Origin: Phialocephala subalpina | Lineage: Eukaryota > Ascomycota > Leotiomycetes > Helotiales > Mollisiaceae | DNA length: 64,000 bases | Assembly: GCA_900073065.1 (NCBI GenBank) | Contig: FJOG01000010.1 | Span: forward strand, 795,485 to 859,484 | Direction: 5' to 3' | Shown: piece after piece, positions 12,201 through 23,290 of the stretch | Numbering within the stretch: position 1 is the stretch's first letter | Layout: every line of letters begins with the position of its first letter | Translations under genes and position numbers: made by a program | The notes under the pieces: model-generated | The model's database searches: none | What the model saw: only the letters and a program-made list of their open reading frames with translations | What the model was told of the DNA's origin: nothing

Positions 12201-12717
12201 TGGCGCAAGGTACCGCGGCCCGGAAATTCGGGAGCAGTTATCAACCAGACGATCAGGCGTACGGACCGCATCCTTTCTGGAAATACGCCATCTGCTCAGC
12301 AATGGGGCCACCACCATCGACAGGTCGAAACATGGTACGGTAGCAGAAGCGAGGAGGCTCGTTGAAAACCTGAGTAGCAAGCTCATGGAATGGCAGTTCG
12401 AGTCTTCACTGGATTCTTGGTCATGAGCTCCAATTGCTGAGGCACCTCCTGTGCGGGAACTTCGTTGTCCGAGATGACCTCGAAATCCTAATCAATTTGC
12501 CTAAAGGTCGGCAACGTTAGTATAAGTCCCTTATATCTTTGCTTATCTAACTTACTTCTCAACGTCAATAGTCGTTAATCGAATGCGCCTGTTTCTGTTG
12601 TGATCTTAGAATAGTCGAGTTGCTCCAGCTTAGTAAGTACTCACCCTCTTTTGTCTCATCCAGTCGGCCAATCTCCGCCTCAATCCGAAATAATGGGGCG
12701 ATAGGTCGGCATCACGG
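9295..12717. other. long intergenic stretch without supported genes
   Basis: About 3.4 kb. It includes a GT-rich simple tract near 10078-10112. At 10545 a short exon-like piece (MSRRRGSAQTVLASR) is followed by a good GTGAGT donor and a CTCCAG acceptor near 10671, giving a peptide of about 50 residues. I consider this possible but unsupported. The rest has only short frames with frequent stops on both strands. Confidence 0.5.
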
Positions 12718-13230
12718 CTAGCCTTTAGGAACGAACTCGTGAAGGAAGTCTGGGATGACTTGGTGAGTCTCGAGCATGACCTTGACTAACATCTCAGCGA
12801 GACCGGTATCACGGCTGTTGTAGAAAGAGGTAGCCAGGCCCATGTTTCCGATACGACCGATACGATCTGGAAGATTGTTAGCCAGTACTTAAAGACCTGG
12901 ATGGGATGAACTGACCAATACGGTGGTTGTACTCCTGGATTTCACACAGTGTCTGGGCGAGCGGCTGGCAAGCACCCCATCCTCCCGAAGCAAGAGGAAC
13001 AGCTGGAGCCGCATCAGGGTGTGCGCCCCAACCACCTCATGCAACAACTTCAGGAATGTTAGTGGCTCCCAACGGGTCAGCAACAGCAGCATTGTCATTG
13101 CCCCAGCCACCGCCATGGTCAGCCTCTCCCTCCTCCTCCTCCTTCCCAGTGTCAAACTGAAGCTTGGTGGTATCACCTTCGCCATCAGCAGTGAAGCCTT
13201 CAGGAATGTTCTCAATTCAACAGTAGATTC
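12718..13230 (-). pseudogene. rearranged relic of a Ded1-like DEAD-box RNA helicase
   Basis: Read on the minus strand, 12718-12940 encodes a helicase C-lobe piece: EYNHRIG, a 49-nt intron at 12867-12915 with clean splice signals, then DRIGRIGNMGLATSFYN and IPDFLHEFVPKG before a stop. This matches the motif VI region (HRIGRTGR) and the segment after it in Ded1/DDX3 helicases. Immediately before it (about 12960-13230) lies a GGGWG/GGWGA-rich acidic stretch beginning with PEGFTADGEGD, which resembles a helicase C-terminal tail. The order is therefore permuted: tail first, motif VI second, with an in-frame stop between. The Walker and DEAD motifs are absent. A non-functional duplicated fragment is the best reading. 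Confidence 0.5.
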
Positions 13231-14371
13231 TATCAGAATCTCATCAACTCTTGGCGTAAGGTGCTGCAATTATCGCTCCTTCATCCAATGATGTGTTAGC
13301 TCTCGTCAAAGAGCACCAAGGACATCGGTATCTCACCTCCATGTCCCACCCTTGCCCCAACGCGTATTCAATCAAAGGTGCTCGCCTCTTGCTAGCTGGT
13401 GAATCGAATGGATCCAAAGCCACGGCTACCACTGCCTGTTGTCGATTCCCTTGTAAAACGACCTCTCGGAAACCCGGTCGCCCTCAGATAAGCCTGCTTG
13501 TCTAGGCAACCACCTTCATGAATGCGTTGGCGAGGAAGTTGATGGTAAAAATCAGCCACTGGTTCATCATGGATCCACACAATCAGCTCCTGGAAATCCC
13601 TGTCAGCCGAGCTTCAATCATTGTCGAGAAATTCGAAGCTTGGATGGTCTGAGCATACCTTCAGCTCGGCTTTGTGGAGATCAGTGAGGAGAATATTGGC
13701 ATTATTGACGAGGCAATATCTTACTCGGGCCGAGGAGCAGTTTTAGGTCCTGCTTAGGACTAAGAACAGCTTTGAAGACGTCATCCTCTAGCTTTTATGA
13801 GCGGGTTGAAATGCTTCAACTGAAATGACTTTAATCCCTCGAAGGCCATAACGCCTTCCTATCAACTGTCGCGGGTGTTTCAAAAGATGTTTCAATTCTT
13901 TCTGAGGATGCATGGCGCCAGGACGACAACTATTGAATGGCGGATCATTGCTCACTTGAGGGGGCTGATCGCGGTTGTTTCCTCCTGCTTCTTTCACATC
14001 ACACACGAACAGCACTTGAGTCGGAGCCATCATCTGAGGTCTTGTCAGCAACACCTGCAAAAGGTGTTACACGGCTACTGGACATCACAAAAGGTAGTGG
14101 GGAACTGTTTTGTTCACTCAAAGTGTTGAAAGAATCGGCCTCTGGCCACGCTGCAACTATCCTACACTAAACTCTCACAAGATCAAAGCCAGCTTATGAC
14201 CCGCCTACCAATGTTAGTTTCAAACCGACCAGGGCATCTTCTAGAGCTCTTGCCTTTCCACACGCAGCCGACCGATCTCTGCCGGAATCCGCCATCACAT
14301 GCAATCCAGAAGTCCACCAAACCAATCAAACCTCCACCGCTGTTGTTCTTGTATGTATGCGCAGACCGACC

Positions 14372-14540
14372 GACCTGACCGCCTGAATATTTGTTGTCTG
14401 GGGAGAAGATCGATGGATTGTCGTGGGTGACATCGGACTTATCGATCTTCTCCCCAGAGAACAAGGCTGACAGACCTGACCACCTGAATGCGCTCCCCTG
14501 TGGAGAAGATCGACGAGTTGTCGTGGGTTACGTCGGACTC
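14372..14540. repeat. imperfect direct duplication of about 68 bp
   Basis: Copies at 14372-14440 and 14473-14540 share gacctgaccrcctgaat, tggagaagatcga-like and tgtcgtgggt-acrtcggact blocks in the same order and spacing, about 101 bp apart. Confidence 0.75.
14398..14457. repeat. perfect 17-bp inverted repeat, 26-nt loop
   Basis: The sequence ctggggagaagatcgat at 14398-14414 is followed by its exact reverse complement at 14441-14457. It overlaps the first copy of the local direct duplication. It could form a hairpin; no function is evident. Confidence 0.85.
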
Positions 14541-14873
14541 TTCATTTTAGGATGGGGAGGTCAATATTGGTGCCATTGGGTGATAGGCATAGCTGCCGCG
14601 ATCAGACTGCGACAGATTAGCCTCGAGTGCAATGGAGGTTGAAGGTTGAGGGTTGCTACTTACACATCCCGGAGCCAGCGATCCATGCTTGGTAGCTACT
14701 TGCCACCCAAACAAGAAGGCGCTCCCAGTGCAGTCGCCTCCATTGGAATGGAGGCTACTGGCAATACAGAGAAGCCAGCTCGGTACGTACCGTCCCGAAA
14801 GGCGAGAAGAACTTATACTCAACAAAATGTGTACTCTACAAAAGACTCGACCGGATCGGGAAGCAGTCTATGC

Positions 14874-16595
14874 CTACTTGGAAGATTCACCACCACTTGT
14901 CTTTTTGCGGTCGGCGACCCCCTGCTCCCTCTTGGACTTCTTGAGGACCCGTTGGAGTTCCTCCTCATCGTCGTCCTCGTCAATGTCCAGTTGTGACTCG
15001 GCAAGAGCTTCCCGCAAGGCCTCGTCGTCGTTCACTTCTTGGGTGGAATCGATGATTGCCTGCTGCAGATCTGCATTGTCGTCATCGCCCATCTCCACAT
15101 CAGACTCGCCCTCGCCCTCAGGAGGGGGCGATAGACTTGACTCCGAAGAGTTGCAACCCTCCTGGTTGCCCACATCACTTCGCTCGATTTCCTGTGCAGG
15201 CTCTTTGCCTTTACCTTTGACAGTGTTGCTATCGGAGAGATTGGTTTGGGGACGACCAGCTTGGAATGTAGAGGCATGGCGTTTCTCAATTTTCTTTGAG
15301 TCCTTGTCGGCCTTCTTCGACTCACTAAGGATCTTTTTCGCCGTGCTGCTAGTAAATTTGTCAAGCCTAGAGATTGATTAGTAGAAACCCTTCTTTGCGG
15401 GTTTCTTTCCGGGAACTTACTGTGTCTTGAGCGCCTTGCCAGATCTTGGCTGAAAATCATGCTCGGTGGCGACCGAATGGCTCGCCGTGATAACGATATC
15501 AGCTCCCTTCTTGTACTGGCTGACTGCCGTCAAGTCAGCTTTGGTGAAACGGCGCCCCCGCATTTGAGCATTGAAGCGATCAGCGACGTCGCCCCAGTCG
15601 ATTCGGGAGTATTGGCCGTTGACACTTGGCAAATACTCTCTGAGGAGCCTATAAAATATTGTCTCCTCGGCAACAGTCCATTGCCACTTAGACTGTCCCT
15701 CAGGACCAACGTTTCTGTTCAGGATCTGGTATCGCCATTTATTGAGTTTCGAAACCCACTCAGGCGAAGTCCACAAGAAACCAGGTTTGATCTTCATGTA
15801 GTCATAGACTACCGGATCGGTTGGAATCCATCTTCTCTGGTCCTTTGGACGCTTGTCTTCGGGGTCCTGCTTTTCGGCCTCGAAGGAGAGAGTCAGGAGG
15901 TTAGGATTCTCCTTGTTGACCTCTGCTCTGATGGTACGGTCATGGGCACTACCGTCGTCGGTGATTCGGACATCCTTTGCCCTTACTGGAGTATTTTCGG
16001 TCTTCTTCCGCTTCAATGAAAGGATGATCTGACTCCCCGATGTCTTGACCTGCCGAAAAAGGTTAGCGTTTTCAAGTAATCAAATGCCAATACTTACTTG
16101 TTTGTCAGCTTCCAAGTCCTCTTCCTCTCCATCTTCTGGCTCCGCACCCTCGCCCATGACCACATCTTGGTCCGCGGTCCCTCCATCGACCTCCTCTTCT
16201 TCGTACTCGAAAGGCGACCCATTGTCAACGAAATCCCGAAATGCGGTTCGAGCATCAGCAATTGCTTGCTGGGAAGGGAAATTCGTGGTACCGCGAACGC
16301 TTGGCGGCGTGATGGTTTCGAAGACTTGCGCCTCTCTCAGAACTGTGGCTGTGTTCGCATCATGAGCACTAGCGAAACGAGTTGCCATTTGGCGGAAAAG
16401 CTCGTTATTTTCGGTGGCGGTGATGATATCCTCGACAACTACTTCCTCAATGGGATTGAGCCCTTGTTGGCGAACGACCTGTGCGGCCGGGACGGTTGCA
16501 AGGCGATGAAGAACGCCATTCATGATGCGCCTCAAAGAATCGACATCGTCAAACTCGATACCGTAGAGGGCGGAGTTCTTATCGAAGGATGCCAT
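14874..16595 (-). CDS. AB-family protein: A module, B module and UIM-like tail
   Basis: Three exons on the minus strand (16098-16595, 15421-16049, 14874-15366) give 539 residues; introns of 48 and 54 nt both have GTAAGT donors. Module A (residues about 8-115) opens with ALYGIEFDDVDSLRRIM. After an acidic linker, module B (about 240-330) shows VVYDYM, KLNKWRYQI, WQWTVAEETIF and IDWGDVADRFNAQ. The last 70 residues hold three ubiquitin-interacting-like repeats with the pattern L-x2-A/V-hydrophobic-x2-S around residues 474, 493 and 512 (LQQAIIDS, LREALAES, LQRVLKKS). The start at 16595 fits module A beginning near the N-terminus, as in paralogues. Nuclear location and ubiquitin binding are inferences; no known protein of this layout comes to mind. 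Confidence 0.8.
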
Positions 16596-18590
16596 CTCGT
16601 TTTGATGGGGATGTTGTGATGTTTGAGGTACTTGACGGTGCGATTCAAGGCTGTATGGAGAGCTGTTTTGAAGGATCCGCAATCGAGGCTTCGGGGAGTC
16701 GCTCGAAGGCTTGGATTTAGCGGCTCTGCGTGAGGGCCGATGGTCTTCCTCGACCAAAAGAGTGCAAGAGCTTTGGAAAGTCAGTAAGAATTCGACAATC
16801 AGGAGGATGGCGGGGTCTTACCCTAAGCAGCTGCTTTTACCACGCCAGTATTCTTTCTCAACAGGTACTCCACGAAGGTCGGGATCGAGGGGAGTTTCCG
16901 GGTTGCTTTGCGTAAGCAGCAGCAATGGTGCTGGATTCAGCAAGACCGAGAGGCTGGTTACAGAAAGTCAGTATTCATCATATACTCAATCCCAAGAGCA
17001 GTATGGAAACCCAAGCGAGAGACCACTCGCATATTCTTGTGTAGAGGGGGCACGAGATCACACAGGAAGTGATGAAAAAGGGGAAGCGAATTCGAGCAGA
17101 AGAAAGGGGAGCCGAGATGCATGACACCTGACAGGGATGATGAAGGGCCCAGCAAGACCAGGCAGGGGCTGTTTGATGGCCGAGGTAGGAAGAGCGGAGC
17201 TCTGGCTGCCTTTGTAATGGTAACATGGATGCTTCTGTGGGCTGTGTGTGGACCAGGTATGGATGATGGCTGGAGGTGAACTAAACACGACGGGCTGTCG
17301 TGTCAAGAACACTTCGAAAAGGGGCATGAGATTTGTGGTTGAGTGCTTCTGGGAAAGGTAGTATGAGGTAGGCGATTGAGATTGGGATTGTGGATGATCA
17401 TACTGACTGTCTGCCAGAGGCTTCTTCGTCTTCCAATCCTGTCTTTGTTATCAGCTTGCTGATTGAGTTTGGGAAGATGTGATGCGCGCCATTGTCGATC
17501 TGCGGAGGGTATGGTGAGAACCTACAAAGGACTAGAAGATTTCAGCGATGTTCTTGTCTGCAGAGCAGAGGTCTTTGAGGTATCTGCATACGTCTGGACA
17601 AGCTGTGCAGTGCACGATGCGCTCGATCTGCGATAAACCTCTGAGCGGGATGAAGACTTAGCGCTTCGGAGATCAACAGAGGTCACAATGACTGCGGAAT
17701 ATCAAGTGATGAATCAATTGATGATTGCCAATAGCTTCTGAATGAATTTTGTCGTTGTCGCAGTTGTTCGTGGTTGAGATTATTTGTGCGGAAGGTCTAG
17801 CGAGCGAGATTTTATGTTGGAGACGGGCGAGGCTCCCAAAATTCCTAAGATGGGACGAGGCCATCTCAGGTGATTGACCTTCTATCGGACCAATCGGTGC
17901 TCTACTGCTCCGTTTTTCGTTATCGCAGCCCTTCTCAGATATCATTAATGGTTATGCTTTGCCAGTCACTTCACCAGTCACTTCACATGATCATGTTCTG
18001 CTCTTTGGGCTCTACATATATATTTGCAGACTCGTAGATATTGCCCTTTGCCACAATGGAATTTCCAGTGTGCTTTAGTGGCTCTTGTAAATGGTTAGAG
18101 ATGCATTCGTGGAGGCAAAACTCTACGACAAGTTGAGCTCATGCCAAAGGGCAGCATCACAAAAGCAGGATTAGCCGTACCGACCACTTAAGTTTCTGCT
18201 CCTGTGCTGGTCACTCCCCCAAGAATGAACAATTTTGGTATTGTAATGTCAGCTTAATCTACTTCCATCAGTTGCTAGCTATCACTGTATTCTCCCGCTT
18301 CAAATCAGTGGAAGATATCCCGTTCGTGCTGGCAAAAATCTCGAGTAATCGATGCTCTTCAAGTGAGTCAAGTGATTGGTATGGTAAATAATCAAATATT
18401 ACAGAGGCAGCACCCAAAATTATCAACGACGAAGAAGACGGTTGGCTGTAATTATTGCTACAATATAACAAGCGTACATCATTCTGACAAAGGCATTTCA
18501 GAACTATGCCAAGTATGCTTGGAGTTGTCAGTAACTACTTCCAAAATGAACGCATCAATTTCTCTTCACTGGGGTGCTTCTCCCTCTCAT
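16596..18590. other. intergenic, no supported gene
   Basis: Two kilobases between two minus-strand AB genes. There are short frames only, without motifs. A small duplication (ccagtcacttca) occurs near 17965-17985. The part near 16600-16900 is presumably promoter for the gene starting at 16595. Confidence 0.5.
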
Positions 18591-20102
18591 TTAATCCATA
18601 TACTCGCTGTCCTCGGAGTCAGCCTTCCTCTTCCGGCCTCCTCCAGTACGCTTCTTCGATGCGCCTGAAAGACTGATGCTTGACAATTGAGACTCGAACT
18701 CCTCTCGCTTAATGAGTCTGCCAACTCTCTTGTGTGGAACTGGCGTAGAGAACAGGTCGCTGGTCATATGGTAGGGAGAATTCTTCTGCTTCTTCTTGGA
18801 GGGTCGATTTGTCGAGGTGGTAGTAGGTGTCTTTGGTGTCTTTGCAGTCGGTGTTTCGGAGCTAGCGAAAAGTCCAGAATGAAGACCAGGCCCAAAATCA
18901 ATTCTCTGGCCTCCTTTTGGACCTGGTTTAGGAATGGCACGCCAAGTTGGTGTGACACCGAAGTCCAGATTCTTGCTGCGGGGTGCTGCTCTCATATCCA
19001 TCGGATTGGTATTCCATGGCTGGTTTTCTGGGAGATCATCGGCGAAAGTAACTGTTTTCGTCTTTGCTGCCTTTGGAGGTGTTGCCGTGGATTGAGCCAG
19101 CCAATTCATCGTAGTTGGATCAGTGACATTGTCGAGTTCCATCTCGTCGTATCCGCTCTCGTCCATGTCGTACGTCATTCCAAAGCTTCCGGTGTCGACT
19201 ACAATAGTTCTCTCTGGCTTGCGCTTCTTGGGGGATGGGATTATCTTCTCCGTGTCTGGAAGTTCCGTAGGAAACTCCTCCCAACCCTCGTTGTGTCGAA
19301 CCTGGAGGAACAACTTAGCAATTGCTTTCAAAATCTGAGAACTGGGACTCGTACATAGCCAGATCTGGTTCTGCCCTCGGTCTTTGGAACCTCCTTGAAT
19401 ATATTCTGCAGCATGATTAGCGGTGTTCACAAAATAACAAGGTCGACGACATACCACTTCTTCTTCGGTGTCATCATCATCCAAATCATCGTTGTCTGAA
19501 TCTTCAGCCTCTGTAAGGACATTCTCCTGATTGACCAAATCATCCTCTCTGACATACTGGATCTTGTACGTGGCCATGCGTCTCAGCTTGTCCTCCAGTG
19601 TCTTTCGACGAGGTCTCCTTCTACCACCAGCTTCGCCCATCTCCTCATCTTCGGTATCCTCGTCTCCATCTCTTTCACTGTTCCAACTTGCGCCTCTGAA
19701 TGCCTTCCACTCCTTCTTTGCTTTCTTATACTCTTGGTAGTATGTCTTGCGGTAGCGGGCGTAGAAAATGGTCTTGTTCCTCAGTATCTGCATTGCGTCC
19801 CAGGTTTCTCTGCTTGTTCCTTTCAAGTGACCCGCAAACCAGTCGAGAATATCGTAGAGGAGATAATTTCCCTTGGTCTCTCGAAGCATTCGGTGGATAC
19901 TGACGCGCTGGTGATGATGGAGACGCTGCCAGCGGTTCTGCGAGGTGACTTTCTGCTTTCGACCAATATGCTCCGAGACCATAGCCATAATGCGCCGGAT
20001 CTGTCTGCCATGCTCGTAGTCAAGGCCAGCCAGGAACCGCCAAGGCGATTCGATGGATGATTCGGTGACGTTCTGGCCCCAGAGGAGCTTGTTGGAAGTC
20101 AT
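18591..20102 (-). CDS. AB-family protein with A module and long basic tail
   Basis: The reading frame is open throughout, but two perfect introns (19406-19454, 49 nt; 19302-19354, 53 nt, branch TTGCTAAGT) together preserve frame. Spliced exons 19455-20102, 19355-19405 and 18591-19301 give 469 residues. Module A (residues about 18-120) reads PWRFLAGLDYEHGRQIRRIM, then an LHHHQ helix and EYKKAKKEWKAF, matching the gene at 34793-35981. The middle is strongly acidic (DNDDLDDDDTEEEV). The C-terminal 200 residues are rich in Thr, Pro and Lys, with several nuclear-localisation-like patches (KKKQK, GGGRKRKA). There is no recognisable B module. Unspliced translation would also be open, so transcript data should decide. 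Confidence 0.72.
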   Translation of the reverse strand: MTSNKLLWGQNVTESSIESPWRFLAGLDYEHGRQIRRIMAMVSEHIGRKQKVTSQNRWQRLHHHQRVSIHRMLRETKGNYLLYDILDWFAGHLKGTSRETWDAMQILRNKTIFYARYRKTYYQEYKKAKKEWKAFRGASWNSERDGDEDTEDEEMGEAGGRRRPRRKTLEDKLRRMATYKIQYVREDDLVNQENVLTEAEDSDNDDLDDDDTEEEVVCRRPCYFVNTANHAAEYIQGGSKDRGQNQIWLCTSPSSQILKAIAKLFLQVRHNEGWEEFPTELPDTEKIIPSPKKRKPERTIVVDTGSFGMTYDMDESGYDEMELDNVTDPTTMNWLAQSTATPPKAAKTKTVTFADDLPENQPWNTNPMDMRAAPRSKNLDFGVTPTWRAIPKPGPKGGQRIDFGPGLHSGLFASSETPTAKTPKTPTTTSTNRPSKKKQKNSPYHMTSDLFSTPVPHKRVGRLIKREEFESQLSSISLSGASKKRTGGGRKRKADSEDSEYMD

Positions 20103-21193
20103 AGTAACGGATTGTTTTCCGATCTTGAATTCGATGATGTGAGCAAGTTGCGAAGGCTTTCTCGAAGTTGGTCGGTCTTGCGATGGTGTTGTTGTTGTGG
20201 AGTTGTCAGTTGCGCGCGCGCTCGCTTAGGATTTGTATGCCGCCTCGAGAAATATCGTCACAATCTGCTTGTTTTGGCTTCGGCAGCACCCAATGTATCC
20301 CAAAATATTGCGCTAGAAGATATTTTTTTGTCTTATTTCCCTCGCACTTGCAGACGATATCAGCGTAAAAAGGACAAAATTCACATCGCACAATTCAAAA
20401 CTCTACCACATCAACGAGCCTTCTTCGGAAGCACAAAAGATCTAAGAACTGTACGTCTGATTCCTGTTACTTTCGTTAGTACTCGTACCCTAGGACGAAA
20501 TCGGGACTGATAGATGACGGCACCAATACCTCGAGTCACCGACGAGACATGTTAAACGTAGGACGATTTTGTCCGAATCTTAAGTCAAAGCTTCTACAAG
20601 GACTTTGAGCGTCAACATCACACCATCTTGGTGACCTATAGTACTTGAAACTATATGGTAGAGTGGAAGGACAGATCAGCATCCTGAGTTCCTGTTCGAG
20701 AGTTGAAGCAGAGTGGCAAGGACGGGAAGGAGCTGCCGGGGAATACAGGGGAGGTGTAGATGAGGGAAATCTTTCTCGTTATCAAGGCAAGCACTGTCGT
20801 TCCTTCCTTGGGAGTCTATCCCTGGCAATTACCCTGCAGGATGCTAGAGCTCTTGGAGAGTTGGATACTCGATGTCAGGATACTATACCAAACTAACACT
20901 CTTGGCCCACACATTCAATCCTTAACTCCCTGGCCTGTGTCCCTCCTGGTCATCATAATACATTAGATCTTATACCGCTACAATTCATACCCGTAGTTTA
21001 TCTAGAGCAGAAAGCACAGAATAGTCTATTTGTAAAAACATAAAAGTCTTGAAGTCAGCTTCCAAGCCCTATGCCGGAAAGAATCCCTCGGATCTCTCCA
21101 AGCAATCTCGACTCTAAACTTACTGGAGACTCAGTGAGAAGCAGTAAACTGCCAGTAATATTCCTCTCTACTCAGTTCCCGACAACTACCAGT
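20103..21193. other. intergenic, no supported gene
   Basis: Promoter side of the gene at 18591-20102 and 3' side of the gene at 21194-22880. A short CG alternation (gcgcgcgcgc) lies near 20213. No coding pattern was recognised. Confidence 0.5.
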
Positions 21194-22880
21194 TTAGTCC
21201 CCATTCGTCTTTGGGTCGCTCTCCTTCCTCTCCAGCAACATCTTGTCTGCCACCTCAGCCTCACCAGACTCGTCCTTATCAAAGTTCTCTGCGCCAGAGT
21301 CTGCCTCCCCTTCTGCATGTACTTCGGGATCCGTTTCACCCTCTGCTTCTGCACTAGAGTCCGTCTCCCCAAACTCGTATCCCCTGCCGGCAGAGTCACC
21401 ACTTCGATTTAGTGTGGTGTGCTTGTTCCAAACATTTCTATTATAAAAGGAGGGGACTTGAAAACTCTCTTTGGTTTCTACTTTCGGTCGAACTTGTAGT
21501 GTGCTGATACGCTTTGCGGGAGGAAGGGAAGCCTCAGTGTCCTCCGAAGGCCGCTTCAAAAGCTTTGGTCGTGACTCCTTCTCTTGTATGTTAGCTAGAA
21601 TTCAGAGAGAAATGCTTTAACAGACTCACCATATCGCCAGTTCCAGCATTTTGTCTGCTAACTGGCAAAGATTCCCCGGCCTCACGTTCAAGCAAAACCT
21701 GTTCCTGAAGCTTTTGAGAGTACTCGACTTTAGACAACTTCAACACCCTTTCCAATTCTTCGTGCTCTTCCTCGTCAACCTCGGAATCTGAAAAATCATA
21801 GGCAGAGTGAACCTCGCCTCCAAGCTGTCTCTCAGGGTCCCCAACCGTAGGATTATAACTGTTATGCAGTGCCGCCGTAATAGGACTGTGTTCGTACGCG
21901 CCAGGATGGCTGTGTGTGGCTTGAATCGGCCTTGGGGCAATCATTAGACATGGTTGGGGGCGAAAGTTGCTACTGACTCTCTGTGCCTCTGCATCAAATT
22001 TGGCCTGCAACCTCAACGCCATCAAACAGTCCGCGTCCACATCTGCTATGTGATTAAGTGCGGAAAGGTCTGCTGTTTGACCCACTGCCAAGTGCGCGAG
22101 GGGCGGCTTGGTGCTCTGTGCTGTAGAAATGGTGGCGGCGTGAGGTGAAAATGATGTCTGGCCGTATGGTGATGTATACGTAGATTGATCGTTACTAGAG
22201 AAGGACTGTCCAAAGTAATCTGGAGTCTGTCGTCTTTTTGGAGGCCCAGTCGTATTCATCTGAGGTTCTGGAGCAGAAGCGCGTTGTGAACGTGGCGGTA
22301 GATCCTCTTTCGGTGTATTGCAGAGAGCGTCAGACGATACAGAACCGTCTCTGCTATGTATCATAGCCTCGAGGTTGAGAGCCTTCTCAGCATCGTCTGC
22401 CAATACTGGCACGTTGGTGTCTCTAATCCTTCGGTGGAGTGTACTTGGCGGTAGCTGTTCAATGGATGGAGTCTCGCTTCCTCCATTCGTGTTGTTGGCA
22501 GCTAATTCTAATAATTCCGAGGGACGAGCAGGTTGTGTATTGATCAGAAGAGAAGCAAGTGGCTGCGTCAGTGGCATTTGTAGGTTGGCGGCGTGGCGTT
22601 CCATGGCCTCTACTGCAGACATGAGTCTGAAAGCCGTTCGTCCAATCCATGGCACGCCCAAGAAGACCTCCACCAGGTGGTTCCATTCTTGGTCAATCTC
22701 TCCTTGAACTCTGATTATCTCGAGAGTTATGATCTGCTGGTCTGTCAAGCCGTAGAGGCGCGCGCTGTTGCTATGTCGACCTCCAATCCACCAGTACCGG
22801 AGGGCAAGAGCCATGCGGCGCATAGAAGCCTTATCTTGGGGATCATATCCGGCGAAGAATCCGTCTGTCTGCGGTGCCAT
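21194..22880 (-). CDS. AB-family protein with A module and UIM-like motif
   Basis: Exons 21630-22880 and 21581-splice to 21194-21580 on the minus strand give 545 residues. The intron (about 21581-21629) has a GTGAGT donor and tandem AG acceptors; phase requires the second AG (GAG). Module A lies at residues about 6-110 (FFAGYDPQDKASMRRMALAL ... FLGVPWIGRTAFRLM). The centre is Ser/Pro/Gln-rich. An acidic helix EEHEELERVLKLSKVEY near residue 371 fits the ubiquitin-interacting pattern also seen in the gene at 14874-16595. The tail is acidic. The start at 22880 is preferred over an upstream in-frame Met because module A begins near the N-terminus in paralogues. It is divergent from a family C gene with 410 bp between starts. 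There is no B module. Confidence 0.75.
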
Positions 22881-23290
22881 GATGTTCGGTCCAGAGATTC
22901 TCTCGATTAGCAGAAGAAACAAGAGCTCGAGCTCAATGTGGAAGGTGCGAACCCGGAGTCGAATAGCCCCAAACGGAGGTGGAAGGTTTCACCAAGGAAG
23001 GAATGTCCGAGGCCAATTTCTGCTTATCCACCGCAGCTTCAATCTTGGTACGATGGACATTATCCTCGAAAGATTTTTATTGGACTTCCAGGAAACAATA
23101 CGGCACGTGACCTCGCTTAGCCCGCTACGCGCCGGCCCCCCTTTTATTAGGTTAGGTTCCCCGTAGCGTAGACGACTACCACAAGGAGATCGAACAACTT
23201 TGCCCCGCACAGCCTTCCTGCCTTGACAACTGCAAGTCCAGATTCTGGTCCAATACCGTACTTGAGCTCATCAAAATAGCCGAATCGTCA
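22881..23290. promoter_or_regulatory. putative shared promoter of a second divergent A / C pair
   Basis: These 410 bp lie between the starts of the minus-strand A-module gene and the plus-strand family C gene. A CACGTGAC box occurs near 23103, an E-box-like site that bHLH factors could bind. This is inference from sequence similarity only. Confidence 0.4.

Larger units (their letters stand above)
13231..14873. other. intergenic, low-copy degenerate sequence
   Basis: No intact gene. A short sequence near 13246 (tcaactcttggcgtaaggt) is almost identical to one near 12198, suggesting local duplication with the helicase relic. The segment 14372-14540 carries the repeats annotated separately. Confidence 0.5.

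Noticed and set aside
12043..12426. Plus-strand open frame of 127 codons
   Set aside because: Both strands are open over the same stretch without motifs; it belongs to the degenerate region near the helicase relic.
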